Source of the DNA: an uncultured Prevotella sp.
GTDB taxonomy: Bacteria > Bacteroidota > Bacteroidia > Bacteroidales > Bacteroidaceae
Direction: 5' to 3'
Assembly: GCA_946183415.1 (NCBI GenBank)
Contig: CAMHAM010000029.1
Span: 1 to 37,011, forward strand
DNA: 37,011 nt
Made by a program: the position numbers and the translations under genes. Below, in pieces: positions 1-6,607 of the stretch (within the stretch, counting starts at the first letter, position 1; the number at the start of each line of letters is the position of its first letter). Below the pieces are notes generated by a model. That model was given only the letters and a program-made list of their open reading frames with translations. It searched no databases and was not told where the DNA came from.

Positions 1-18
1 TCTCCTCAAATGCGGGTG

Positions 19-50
19 CAAAGGTACGACTATTTTTTCGTTCCTGCAAA
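19..50 (-). promoter_or_regulatory. Bacteroidota-type promoter reading out of the left edge
   Basis: On the minus strand there is TACCTTTG (19-26), a perfect match to the Bacteroidota -7 consensus TAnnTTTG, with TTTG (47-50) 20 bp upstream as the -33 element. It would drive a gene beyond the left end of the window. It sits just downstream of the small lipoprotein gene, so the neighbouring gene probably has its own start. Confidence 0.6.
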
Positions 51-77
51 TTTTTCGCAAACTTTTTTTGAAAAAAG

Positions 78-440
78 TTATTTAAATGCCACGACCTCCG
101 TCAGCTCCTGATTCAGGTAGAACGTATTTTGCAGCGTGTCGCCCTCGTGTATGAATCTCATTCTCAGGAAGAAAAGCTCACCCTGAGGCACTTTACCATA
201 GCTGATGCCCTGCTTGAATAGCGGTGCACCGCGATGGCGCATCACTTGGATCAGCGAGTCGCTAATATGTCGCGTGGTACCCACGTCAGCAAAGTCGCGC
301 CCACTGATTTTGTCGGCCACCTCCATATTCTCCTCCACAAAAGCCTTCACGGTCTTCTCAGCCTTGTACTGCTGCCCACAGCTTGCGAGCAGCAGTGCCA
401 GGCCACCTAATATAATATTACGCACGCGCATAATCTTCAT
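78..440 (-). CDS. small lipoprotein of unknown function
   Basis: A 120-residue protein with a lipoprotein signal: basic start, hydrophobic stretch (about residues 9-19) and a lipobox ending ...LLASC with the acylated cysteine at residue 21. The mature part is short, charged and has no motif I recognise. The start lies 2 nt past the pepD stop, so the two genes are probably co-transcribed. An alternative start at Met4 would still leave a complete signal. Lipidation and envelope location are supported by the sequence; no function can be given. Confidence 0.75.
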   Translation of the reverse strand: MKIMRVRNIILGGLALLLASCGQQYKAEKTVKAFVEENMEVADKISGRDFADVGTTRHISDSLIQVMRHRGAPLFKQGISYGKVPQGELFFLRMRFIHEGDTLQNTFYLNQELTEVVAFK

Positions 441-442
441 GC

Positions 443-1903
443 CTACTTCTCAGGTATGTTAGCCAGCACATCCAGCAAGTGGTCCCATACCATCTGCACG
501 GTGGGGATATGCAGTCGCTCGTCTGGCGTGTGAACGAATCGCAATGTAGGGCCAAAGCTCACCATGTCGAGCTGGGGATAGCGCTCAGAGAAGAGTCCGC
601 ACTCCAGACCGGCGTGGATGCCACGCACCACAGGCTCATGACCAAAGAGCTTCTTATACGATGCAACGACAATCTCCTGCAACTTCGAGTCGGCACGCAT
701 CTTCCACGCAGGATAACCATCGCTGCTGACAGCCTCAGCGCCAGCCAACTCGAACACAGCTTGAATGGTGGCACACATATTGTCGAGGTTCGACATCACG
801 TTAGAGCGCTGCGACGAAAGAATGTCGATCGTCGTCTCCGAGGTGTGGACACTCGCGATGTTACTCGAAGTCTCCACCATACCACCCAGAGCCAGATCCT
901 GACAGATGGCGTAGATGCCATTGTCGACAGCCTGCAGAGCCCACACGAAGCGCTTGGCCACAGCAGGCTCGATGATTTTCTCGCCTTCAGTACTCTCCAT
1001 GCCGAACTCCATCTGCGTATCAGTCACGTGGAATTCCTCTTCCACCTCCGAAGCAAAAATGTTCCAGTCGGCACGGATGTTCTCCTTCAGGTCGTTGGGC
1101 ACGGCGATGACGAAGTAGCCGTCGCGGGGAATAGCATTGTGCAGCTTGCCAGAGTGGAACTGGCAGAGTCCGATGCCCTCATAGCGCTTCATCTCTTGGA
1201 AGAGGAACCGTGCGAGCACCTTGATGGCGTTGGCACGCTTCTTGTTGATATCATCGCCCGAATGTCCACCCACAAGACCTTTCAGCGTGCCCTTAATGAA
1301 AAAGCTGCCAGCAGGAGCCTCCTCGCGCCCAAAGGTGAACTTCGCCGACGTGTTACGGCCTCCGGCACACGATACGAATATCTCGCCCTCATCCTCAGAG
1401 TCGAGGTTGATCAGATAGTCGCCCGTCATAAAACCAGCCTTCATACCCTCAGCACCCGTGAGCCCCGTCTCTTCGTCACGCGTGAAGACACATTCGATAG
1501 GTCCGTGCTTCACATCGTCAGAAGCGAGGATAGCCAGTTCGATGGCACAGCCGATACCGTCGTCGGCACCCAGTGTCGTACCCTCAGCCGTCAGCCACTC
1601 ACCGTCAACATAAGTACGGATAGGATCCTTATCGAAATCAAACTCCACGTCGACAAGCTTGTCGCATACCATGTCCATGTGACTCTGCAGCACGACGGTC
1701 TTGCGGTTCTCCATGCCTTTCGTAGCAGGCTTACGTATGATCACGTTGCCCGTTTCATCGGTTTTAGTGTCAAGTCCGTGACTCTCACCCCAGTTCTGCA
1801 GGTAGGCAATCATCTTCTCTTCGCGCTTCGAAGGGCGCGGAATTTCGTTAATCTTCGCAAATTCTTCAAAGACAATAGCGGGTTTTAAATTGTTTTTATT
1901 CAT
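443..1903 (-). CDS. pepD: cytosol non-specific dipeptidase (aminoacyl-histidine dipeptidase), M20 family
   Basis: A 486-residue M20/M28-type zinc peptidase of the PepD (Xaa-His dipeptidase) family, at the normal family length. It hydrolyses dipeptides in the cytoplasm. Visible motifs are QSHMDMVCD (His75, Asp77), LGADDGIG (residues 111-118, the bridging metal Asp) and RDEETGLTGAEG (Glu144/Glu145, the catalytic and metal-ligand acidic pair). GGHSGDD around residues 212-218 is the typical dimerisation/lid-domain signature. There is no signal peptide. The gene is divergent from the 1993 gene, and a TACTTTTG box at 1979-1986 probably drives it. A 469-aa antisense ORF inside it is a codon-bias shadow. 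Confidence 0.95.
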   Translation of the reverse strand: MNKNNLKPAIVFEEFAKINEIPRPSKREEKMIAYLQNWGESHGLDTKTDETGNVIIRKPATKGMENRKTVVLQSHMDMVCDKLVDVEFDFDKDPIRTYVDGEWLTAEGTTLGADDGIGCAIELAILASDDVKHGPIECVFTRDEETGLTGAEGMKAGFMTGDYLINLDSEDEGEIFVSCAGGRNTSAKFTFGREEAPAGSFFIKGTLKGLVGGHSGDDINKKRANAIKVLARFLFQEMKRYEGIGLCQFHSGKLHNAIPRDGYFVIAVPNDLKENIRADWNIFASEVEEEFHVTDTQMEFGMESTEGEKIIEPAVAKRFVWALQAVDNGIYAICQDLALGGMVETSSNIASVHTSETTIDILSSQRSNVMSNLDNMCATIQAVFELAGAEAVSSDGYPAWKMRADSKLQEIVVASYKKLFGHEPVVRGIHAGLECGLFSERYPQLDMVSFGPTLRFVHTPDERLHIPTVQMVWDHLLDVLANIPEK

Positions 1904-1924
1904 TATTAATGTATTTTTTTATGT

Positions 1925-1946
1925 TTAATCTTTAATGTTTAATCTT
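1925..1946. repeat. TTTAATn heptamer micro-repeat
   Basis: TTAA recurs at 1925, 1932 and 1939, a strict 7-bp period, in the pepD leader region. The same kind of repeat appears at 2179-2206, where it encodes the last residues and stop codon of the 1993 gene. Confidence 0.55.
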
Positions 1947-1953
1947 TTATTCG

Positions 1954-1961
1954 TACCTTTG
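1954..1961 (+). promoter_or_regulatory. -7 box for the small membrane protein gene
   Basis: TACCTTTG matches TAnnTTTG. It lies 31 nt before the ATG at 1993, leaving a leader of about 25 nt. The -33 region is weak (a TTTA 20 bp upstream, inside a TTTAATn heptamer repeat). Confidence 0.5.
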
Positions 1962-1978
1962 CAACCGAATTGCAAGTG

Positions 1979-1986
1979 CAAAAGTA
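1979..1986 (-). promoter_or_regulatory. -7 box for pepD
   Basis: TACTTTTG on the minus strand, about 76 nt upstream of the pepD ATG. No clear -33 TTTG is seen. It lies back to back with the plus-strand box at 1954-1961, so the two divergent transcripts would begin within about 25 bp of each other. Confidence 0.45.
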
Positions 1987-1992
1987 CAAAAA

Positions 1993-2196
1993 ATGATTGA
2001 AACTCTGCTCATATCGACGTTAATAATTGCTATTGCGATGGTATTTTTCCTCGTGAGAGTGCTATTCGTGAAGCAAGGAGAGTTCAAGTCGCAGCATATT
2101 CACGACTCCGAGGCGATGAAAGAGCGCGGCATCCACTGCGTCATCGATCAGGATCGGGAAATGCGAAGTCAGAAGACGTTAAAGATTAAGGATTAA
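1993..2196 (+). CDS. small single-pass membrane protein, conserved-looking, function unknown
   Basis: A 67-residue protein with one N-terminal hydrophobic helix (about residues 4-27), then a short polar tail containing HIHDSEAMKERGIHC. I do not recognise a characterised family, although small Bacteroidota membrane proteins with a similar tail are familiar to me. The last residues (LKIKD) and the stop codon are encoded by a TTAA heptamer repeat that continues into the intergenic region, so the natural C-terminus may vary between strains. It lies 15 nt before the OmpH-like gene and probably shares its transcript. Confidence 0.65.
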   Translation: MIETLLISTLIIAIAMVFFLVRVLFVKQGEFKSQHIHDSEAMKERGIHCVIDQDREMRSQKTLKIKD

Positions 2197-2206
2197 ATAT
2201 TAAATA
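2179..2206. repeat. ATTAA-type micro-repeat overlapping the 3' end of the small membrane protein gene
   Basis: TTAA motifs recur every 6-8 bp through the end of the 1993 gene and the 15-nt spacer to the OmpH-like gene. The stop codon TAA (2194-2196) is part of the repeat. Confidence 0.5.
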
Positions 2207-2211
2207 TTCAA

Positions 2212-2826
2212 ATGAAAAAGTACATTTTCTCAGCACTGGCCATCGCAGCGATGATGGTATCGTGCAACAATGCAAGTCCTAAGATGGACGAACAGCCCGC
2301 AGCAGGCAATGCCAGCGGTGCAGGTATGAAAATCGCGTATGTAGAGGTCGACTCGCTCATGACGCAGTATGACTTTGCCAAGGACTACAGTGTGACACTG
2401 CAGAAGAAGTCGATCAATGCCCGCAACACCCTGACTCAGAAAGGAAACGCCCTGCAGGCTGCCGTCAACAACTTCCAGCAGAAGATCAACAACAACGGAT
2501 TCCAGAGCCGTGAGCAGGCTGCCAGCGTACAGGCTGCCATCGAGCGCCAGCAGCGCGACCTGCAAGACCTGCAGGCACGTCTCGAAGGTGAACTCGCCAA
2601 CGAAACCGCGAAGTTCAACGAGGCCCTGCGCGACTCACTGCAGAACTTCCTGAAGGACTACAATGCCGACAAGCACTTCGACCTGATTCTCTCGAAGGCA
2701 GGCGACAACATCCTGATGGCCGACAAGCGCTTCGACATCACCCAGGACGTGATCAACGGCCTCAACAAGCGTTACAAGCCAGCAGCCAAGAAGGCCGAGC
2801 CCGAGAAGAAAGAAGAGAAGAAATAA
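2212..2826 (+). CDS. OmpH/Skp-family periplasmic chaperone-like lipoprotein
   Basis: A 204-residue protein with a lipoprotein signal (MKKYIFSALAIAAMMVSC, Cys18), a linker of about 25 residues, then KIAYVEVDSLMTQYDF, the beta-strand start typical of OmpH/Skp. A long alpha-helical coiled coil rich in Gln, Ala and Arg follows (about residues 75-145). The closing strand region FDLILSKAGDNILMADKRFDIT is also characteristic. Skp family members hold outer-membrane proteins in the periplasm; this one would be lipid-anchored. The C-terminus is a Lys/Glu tail. A strong terminator follows at once. Confidence 0.9.
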   Translation: MKKYIFSALAIAAMMVSCNNASPKMDEQPAAGNASGAGMKIAYVEVDSLMTQYDFAKDYSVTLQKKSINARNTLTQKGNALQAAVNNFQQKINNNGFQSREQAASVQAAIERQQRDLQDLQARLEGELANETAKFNEALRDSLQNFLKDYNADKHFDLILSKAGDNILMADKRFDITQDVINGLNKRYKPAAKKAEPEKKEEKK

Positions 2827-2835
2827 ACAATCATT

Positions 2836-2868
2836 CCCGCTCATTCCCGAGCGGGGATTTTCTTTTTC
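2836..2868 (+). terminator. rho-independent terminator after the OmpH-like gene
   Basis: Stem CCCGCTC (2836-2842) pairs with GAGCGGG (2849-2855) around a 6-nt loop, followed by GATTTTCTTTTTC. Stem and tail are nearly identical to the terminator at 35279-35310. Confidence 0.85.
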
Positions 2869-2869
2869 G

Positions 2870-2890
2870 CCCTCTGGGGCCAGGCCCCAA
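2870..2890. repeat. dispersed palindromic repeat, left copy framing the 2949 gene
   Basis: A 21-nt sequence with the 13-nt palindrome GGGGCCAGGCCCC at its core. It recurs perfectly in inverted orientation at 3526-3546. Its extension AAAACTAAGT (to 2898) is also shared with the copy at 22214-22240: 27 identical nt, inverted. Confidence 0.85.
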
Positions 2891-2913
2891 AACTAAGTTT
2901 CGGAAATCTTTCT

Positions 2914-2921
2914 TACTTTTG
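2914..2921 (+). promoter_or_regulatory. -7 box for the 2949 gene
   Basis: TACTTTTG matches TAnnTTTG, 27 nt before the chosen ATG. The -33 region would fall on the edge of the palindromic repeat (TAAGTTTCGG) and is not a clear TTTG. The gene therefore carries its own promoter inside the repeat-bounded segment. Confidence 0.5.
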
Positions 2922-2948
2922 CTATTGGATTCGTAAGTGTTAGGAAGC

Positions 2949-3512
2949 ATGAAAAGGTTGCTTATCTCCCTATTAACTGCCTCGTTCGCATTGACTTCAA
3001 TAGGACAGGAGGTGATTGAGGACTTCGAAAATGTCTCACTGCCACCGCTGACTTTGCGGGGAACGATTGCCCATTATCCTTATTATAATGGGTTGATGGG
3101 GGGATTCTATGACTGGGAGCTGCACTCAGGGTTCAACGCCTCGCTCTCGGCTGCTGCCATCTTCGGACTGGGACATAACGCTACCTCGGGGTTTGCCAAC
3201 AGTATGGCGATGGCTTATGCAGGCAAGATCACGCCAAAGCTTTCTTACTCCATCGGTGGCTATACGTCGTTTCTCGACTACGCGAGTCATGTCATGAAGG
3301 ATGCGGGGTTGACAGCCATGCTGAATTATCGCTTCGACGAGCACTGGGAGGCTGCTCTTTTCGCTCAGAAATCGCTCATCAAGCCTCAGGTGCCGCCTCA
3401 CCTCTACTGGATGAATGATGTGGGTGACAAAATCGGTGCCTCGGTGCGCTACAGCTTCAATCCCGCTTTCAGTATCGGCCTCAGCGTGTGGAGAGGCTCT
3501 ACTCCCCGATAA
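2949..3512 (+). CDS. secreted, probably outer-membrane beta-strand-rich protein, function unknown
   Basis: 187 residues from the ATG at 2949 (a GTG 12 nt upstream is possible). The N-terminus MKRLLISLLTASFALTSIGQ is a clear Sec signal peptide with cleavage near residue 19. The mature part has alternating hydrophobic/aromatic residues (LSYSIGGYTSF, LTAMLNYRFDEHWEAALFAQ, GASVRYSFNPAFSIGLSVW), as in amphipathic outer-membrane beta strands. I do not recognise a named family. The gene with its promoter is framed by a perfect 21-nt inverted repeat (2870-2890 / 3526-3546), which makes it look like a discrete cassette. No recombinase lies nearby. Confidence 0.75.
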   Translation: MKRLLISLLTASFALTSIGQEVIEDFENVSLPPLTLRGTIAHYPYYNGLMGGFYDWELHSGFNASLSAAAIFGLGHNATSGFANSMAMAYAGKITPKLSYSIGGYTSFLDYASHVMKDAGLTAMLNYRFDEHWEAALFAQKSLIKPQVPPHLYWMNDVGDKIGASVRYSFNPAFSIGLSVWRGSTPR

Positions 3513-3525
3513 ATCAAAATGCAAC

Positions 3526-3546
3526 TTGGGGCCTGGCCCCAGAGGG
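3526..3546. repeat. dispersed palindromic repeat, right copy framing the 2949 gene
   Basis: Perfect inverted copy of 2870-2890, starting 14 nt after the gene's stop codon. Direct duplications of flanking DNA, as a simple transposon would leave, are not visible on either side. Confidence 0.85.
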
Positions 3547-3636
3547 AAAATGCGACAGAGTGAAAGGTGCTTGACGGCGTTTTGTCGCATAACGGGGATG
3601 CCGTCGCAACAACCTCAGCCAAAAGTCAGAAATTTA

Positions 3637-3668
3637 TTTGGAATGAATCGAAATTCGCCGTACATTTG
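3637..3668 (+). promoter_or_regulatory. strong Bacteroidota promoter with no ordinary gene downstream
   Basis: TTTG (3637-3640) and TACATTTG (3661-3668) are separated by exactly 20 bp, one of the best promoter matches in the window. The next real gene downstream (queA) lies on the opposite strand, so the transcript would end at the hairpin at 3788-3828. Confidence 0.65.
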
Positions 3669-3673
3669 CATCA

Positions 3674-3828
3674 GAAAACCTGTTGCAGCGGCAACGGTCG
3701 GGTTTAATTCATAATTGCATAAGTTTGGTTTTAGTTAGTGTATGTTTAGTTTGTTATTTCATTTTTTCTTTGTTTTTGGTTTGTAAACACATAAGGCTCG
3801 CAGGGATGCGGGCCTTATGTGATTTTAT
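3674..3828 (+). ncRNA. candidate small RNA of about 155 nt, possibly a leader-peptide RNA
   Basis: The ends are inferred from the promoter at 3637-3668 and the terminator hairpin at 3788-3828. Near the 5' end, AAACC...GTTGC-agcg-GCAAC...GGTTT can form a compact hairpin (about 3676-3703), followed by about 80 nt of unstructured U-rich sequence. A 14-codon ORF, MFSLLFHFFFVFGL (3742-3786), ends 1 nt before the terminator stem; six of its 14 codons are Phe. That resembles a phenylalanine attenuator leader, but no plus-strand target gene follows, and T-rich DNA gives Phe codons by chance. I cannot assign an RNA family. Confidence 0.4.
3788..3828 (+). terminator. long hairpin terminator between the candidate sRNA and queA
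   Basis: CACATAAGGC (3788-3797) pairs with GCCTTATGTG (3812-3821). An inner CGCA/TGCG stem closed by a GGGA tetraloop extends it to about 14-15 bp. GATTTTATTT follows on the plus strand. On the minus strand the sequence after the stem is less T-rich, so it is mainly a plus-strand terminator, though it may also stop queA transcription. Confidence 0.75.
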
Positions 3829-3835
3829 TTGATGC

Positions 3836-5077
3836 CTATGGGATAAGCAGCGACGAATCGCCGTAGCTGAGGAAACGGAAGCCGTGAGCTAAGGCGTAGT
3901 CGTAGATCTTGTGCCAGTCGCCCTTGACGAAGGCACTCACGAGGAGCAGCAATGTAGACTGCGGCTGGTGGAAGTTGGTGACAAGCATCTTCACAATCTT
4001 GTAGTCGTAGCCTGGTGCGATGATGATCTGCGTGCTGCTGTGGAGCACTTCGAGCTGATGTTCCTCCATCCAAACAAGCAAAGCCTTCAAGCTGTCGAGT
4101 GCAGAAACGCCCTCACTATTCATTTCTTCATACGGCTCCCACTGTGCAACGTGGAGTTCCTCAGACGTCAGATCGGGATTCTGCATCACCTTCAGCCCCA
4201 TGTAGTAGAGACTCTCGAGGGTGCGCACGCTGGTGGTGCCGACGGCAATGGCCTGCCCCTCGTGAGCGATGAGCTTACGGATGGTGTCACGACGCACGCT
4301 GATATACTCGGTGTGCATCTCGTGACCTTCGATCTCCTCGCTCTTCACGGGCTTGAACGTGCCTGCACCTACATGGAGGGTGAGTTCCTCGCGATCAATG
4401 CCGTGGGCATCAAGATCGGCCAGCACCTCGGGCGTGAAATGGAGCCCTGCGGTAGGCGCAGCCACTGACCCCTTGATCTTAGAATAGACGGTCTGATAGG
4501 TGGTCTTGTCGCTCTCCTGCGTCTCACGGTTGAGATACGGAGGAATGGGTAGTTCGCCCATGGCGTCGATAATCTCTGCGAAAGAGCAATCGCCAGTCCA
4601 CTCGAAGTCGATGCGATGGCTGGTGCCGTGAACAGGGCCTCGGGTGGCGCGCACTTCGACCTCACGGCCTGCTATCTCGACAATGCGCACAAGGGGCCCT
4701 TCCTTCCACTTCTTGAGATTGCCCACCAGACAGTACCATGCACAACGGCCTGTAGTCTGGAACATCAACTCATAGTCGGAGGGCTCGGCAGGCTCAAGCA
4801 GGAACACCTCGATGAGGGCACCTGTAGGCTGTCCCTGGGCATCAGACTTGCGGAAGTGCATGCGCGCCTGGATCACCTTCGTATTATTGAAGACCATCAG
4901 CGCACCTGAAGGCAGGTAGTCGGGAAGATGGTAGAACACATCGTCGCTAACCTCGCCATGACGATAGACGAGCAGCTTGGAATGATCGCGACGAGCCATC
5001 GGGAACTTGGCGATACGCTCATCGGGCAGCGGATAGTTATAATCGCTGATACGGATATGTCGGGGATCGGAAATCAT
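3836..5077 (-). CDS. queA: S-adenosylmethionine:tRNA ribosyltransferase-isomerase
   Basis: 413 residues. QueA transfers and isomerises the ribosyl group of SAM onto 7-aminomethyl-7-deazaguanine at the tRNA wobble position, giving epoxyqueuosine. Family signatures are clear: LIAKFPM-like IAKFPMARRDHSKLL near the start, MVFNNTKVIQARM, GSVAAPTAGLHFTPEVL, LHVGAGTFKPV, IAVGTTSVRTLESL and LVTNFHQPQSTLLLLVSAF. It is about 55 residues longer than the E. coli enzyme (356 aa). Much of the excess lies between the AVGTTSVRTLESL and APGYDYKIV motifs. The start overlaps the PAP2 stop by 4 nt (translational coupling). It is the last gene of the long minus-strand cluster. Confidence 0.95.
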   Translation of the reverse strand: MISDPRHIRISDYNYPLPDERIAKFPMARRDHSKLLVYRHGEVSDDVFYHLPDYLPSGALMVFNNTKVIQARMHFRKSDAQGQPTGALIEVFLLEPAEPSDYELMFQTTGRCAWYCLVGNLKKWKEGPLVRIVEIAGREVEVRATRGPVHGTSHRIDFEWTGDCSFAEIIDAMGELPIPPYLNRETQESDKTTYQTVYSKIKGSVAAPTAGLHFTPEVLADLDAHGIDREELTLHVGAGTFKPVKSEEIEGHEMHTEYISVRRDTIRKLIAHEGQAIAVGTTSVRTLESLYYMGLKVMQNPDLTSEELHVAQWEPYEEMNSEGVSALDSLKALLVWMEEHQLEVLHSSTQIIIAPGYDYKIVKMLVTNFHQPQSTLLLLVSAFVKGDWHKIYDYALAHGFRFLSYGDSSLLIP

Positions 5078-5799
5078 ATAATCGTAGCTTTAATCAGGGC
5101 GAAGACGATGGTGAAAGTCAGGACGCAGAGAGGAATGTTGACATTCTGCTTGTCGAAGCCCGTAGCGGTGTAATGCGATGAGAAAAGACGGGTCTTGCTG
5201 ACCACCATGTTACGTGTGAGGCGGTAGTAGACATAATAGGCAAAGGAGCCCACGAGTCCGCCCCAAAGAAGTCCCACGAGGATGTCGCCAGGGAAGTGGA
5301 CGCCGAGATAGAGTCGCGTCCAGCAGTTGATGAACGACCAGATGACCGCAGCCACTGAGAGCACACGGCTACGCACTAGCCAGCAGAAGAACACGGCGAT
5401 ACTGAACGTGTTGGCTGCATGGGCTGAGAAGAAGCCGTAACGGCCTCCACGATAGCCATCGACGATATCGACGAGCATGCCAATCTCAGGATCGTGGGTA
5501 GGACGCCAGCGAGCCACGGTAGGCTTCACGATGAGATCGTCGACCATACCCGCAAGCGTCACGCAGATAGCTACTCCGAGGAGCACATAGAGCACCCTGT
5601 GCATCGTCTCGCTGGTGCGAATGACGAGCCACAGCAAGCTGATGTAGAAAGGCACCCACGTCAGGGCATTCGTAAGGGTGCGCACCACACGGTCGAGAAA
5701 GAGTGAATCGCTGCCATTGACTGCGAGCAGCAGCTGCTTGTCGTAGTGTTCGATGAGAGCACCGATACCATCACCTGAGAGTAACAGATCTATGATCAT
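5074..5799 (-). CDS. PAP2-family membrane phosphatase
   Basis: 241 residues with about five to six hydrophobic segments. The three PAP2 phosphatase motifs are visible: Lys92-x6-Arg99-Pro100 (KPTVARWRP), the Ser-Ala-His motif at 125-127 (FFSAHAANTF, where many relatives have PSGH), and Arg162-x5-His168-x3-Asp172 (RLYLGVHFPGD). Such enzymes dephosphorylate lipid or undecaprenyl pyrophosphates on the outer face of the inner membrane. Substrate cannot be read from sequence; lipid A or undecaprenyl-PP are the usual possibilities. The gene lies 14 nt after batE and overlaps queA by 4 nt. Confidence 0.88.
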   Translation of the reverse strand: MIIDLLLSGDGIGALIEHYDKQLLLAVNGSDSLFLDRVVRTLTNALTWVPFYISLLWLVIRTSETMHRVLYVLLGVAICVTLAGMVDDLIVKPTVARWRPTHDPEIGMLVDIVDGYRGGRYGFFSAHAANTFSIAVFFCWLVRSRVLSVAAVIWSFINCWTRLYLGVHFPGDILVGLLWGGLVGSFAYYVYYRLTRNMVVSKTRLFSSHYTATGFDKQNVNIPLCVLTFTIVFALIKATII

Positions 5800-5813
5800 A
5801 CAAGTGGAATATT

Positions 5814-6593
5814 TTATATCAGTTCTATCTTCTTACTTTCTATCCAGCCTTCCTTTCCATCCGCCAGACGAATCTCCTTCCAGTCGCGCATCGAACCATC
5901 GGTAATGGTGACCTTCGTGCCCTCGTGGAGGATGAAAAGGTCGGTGCCGTTGGCAGCAGGCGTGCTCTTCACCGTGACGGAGGACGACATGACGATAGCC
6001 CCCTTGCGATGGATGAGCGACTGCTTCTGCTGATGGGCGAACACATTGGCGAGGATAAAGACCACCAGCAGCGTGATGCCACCAAAGAAGCCTATCTTGC
6101 GCAGCCATACAGGCTGGGAGAAGAGGTAGACGAGCGAGAGCACGATGACCAGCACCAGAGAGATGATGGCAGTGTGCGCCCAGCCGTCGACACTCATCAG
6201 ATTGACAAGTGAGTGATACCAGGTGACGAAGAACATCTCTGACTCAGGCACAATTTTATCGATAGTCTTCGAACGGGCCAGCTGGAGATTGAAGCGGATA
6301 TCGCGATCGCCCGGCGAGAGCAGCAGCGCACGCTCATAGTTGAGCACGGCCTGGGTGATGTTCTCCGAGCGGTAGTAGGCATTGCCGAGATTATAATAGA
6401 GGTCGGCAGAGGCACCTTGCTTCAGGAGTGCCTCGTAGTCGGCGATGGCCTGCTGGAAATGTCCCTGGGCATAGGCACTGTCAGCCTGAGCCTTCGTAGC
6501 AGCGGAAGCGTTGAAAGGTAAAAGGGTAAATAAGTAAAAGGGTAAAAACCATCTTACCAACCTTCCAACTTTCAAAACCATATATCTTTCCAT
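5814..6593 (-). CDS. batE: aerotolerance protein BatE (TPR and SH3 domains)
   Basis: 259 residues: N-terminal signal sequence or anchor (about residues 13-31), TPR helices (about 34-105, with LYYNLGNAYYRSENITQAVLNYERALLLSP), two transmembrane helices (about 141-159 and 168-186), and a bacterial SH3-like domain (198-257). This is the usual BatE layout; Bat proteins were linked to aerotolerance in Bacteroides fragilis, and the exact activity is unsettled. The signal core FLPFYLFTLLPFN is encoded by an 8-bp repeat (GTA on the plus strand every 8 bp at 6518-6544), so the motif LPF recurs after eight residues. An alternative start is Met5. Confidence 0.9.
   Translation of the reverse strand: MERYMVLKVGRLVRWFLPFYLFTLLPFNASAATKAQADSAYAQGHFQQAIADYEALLKQGASADLYYNLGNAYYRSENITQAVLNYERALLLSPGDRDIRFNLQLARSKTIDKIVPESEMFFVTWYHSLVNLMSVDGWAHTAIISLVLVIVLSLVYLFSQPVWLRKIGFFGGITLLVVFILANVFAHQQKQSLIHRKGAIVMSSSVTVKSTPAANGTDLFILHEGTKVTITDGSMRDWKEIRLADGKEGWIESKKIELI
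6518..6551. repeat. octamer micro-repeat inside the BatE signal peptide
   Basis: GTA recurs at 6518, 6526, 6534 and 6542 on the plus strand (unit about GGTAAAAG). It is the inverted counterpart of the TACCTTTT array at 6608-6655. Because 8 bp is not a multiple of three, the repeat cycles through all frames and encodes an 8-residue period. Confidence 0.75.
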
Positions 6594-6607
6594 CTTTTCT
6601 AATCGTT

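Larger units (their letters stand above)
3513..3835. other. 323-bp intergenic region without a convincing protein gene
   Basis: Contents in order: the right palindromic repeat (3526-3546); two interleaved inverted repeats, ATGCGACA 3550-3557 with TGTCGCAT 3583-3590 and GACGGC 3573-3578 with GCCGTC 3600-3605, which cannot both form in one simple fold; a near-ideal promoter (3637-3668); a T-rich segment; and a long terminator hairpin (3788-3828). The promoter, T-rich segment and hairpin are described below as a candidate small RNA. Confidence 0.6.

Noticed and set aside
59..80. AACTTTTTTTGAAAAAAGTT as a terminator of the small lipoprotein gene
   Set aside because: The inverted repeat is A/T only, with a very small loop and no separate T-tract; too weak to call.
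479..1888. 469-residue open frame on the plus strand, antisense to pepD
   Set aside because: It mirrors pepD almost exactly. Its translation is rich in Arg, His and Leu with no family motif. It arises from pepD's codon bias.
2870..3546. Classical insertion sequence
   Set aside because: No transposase is encoded between the inverted repeats and no target duplication is visible; the enclosed gene has a signal peptide and a barrel-like pattern.
3415..3714. 99-residue plus-strand open frame covering the end of the 2949 gene and the sRNA promoter
   Set aside because: It overlaps the better-supported gene in another frame and runs across the palindromic repeat and promoter.
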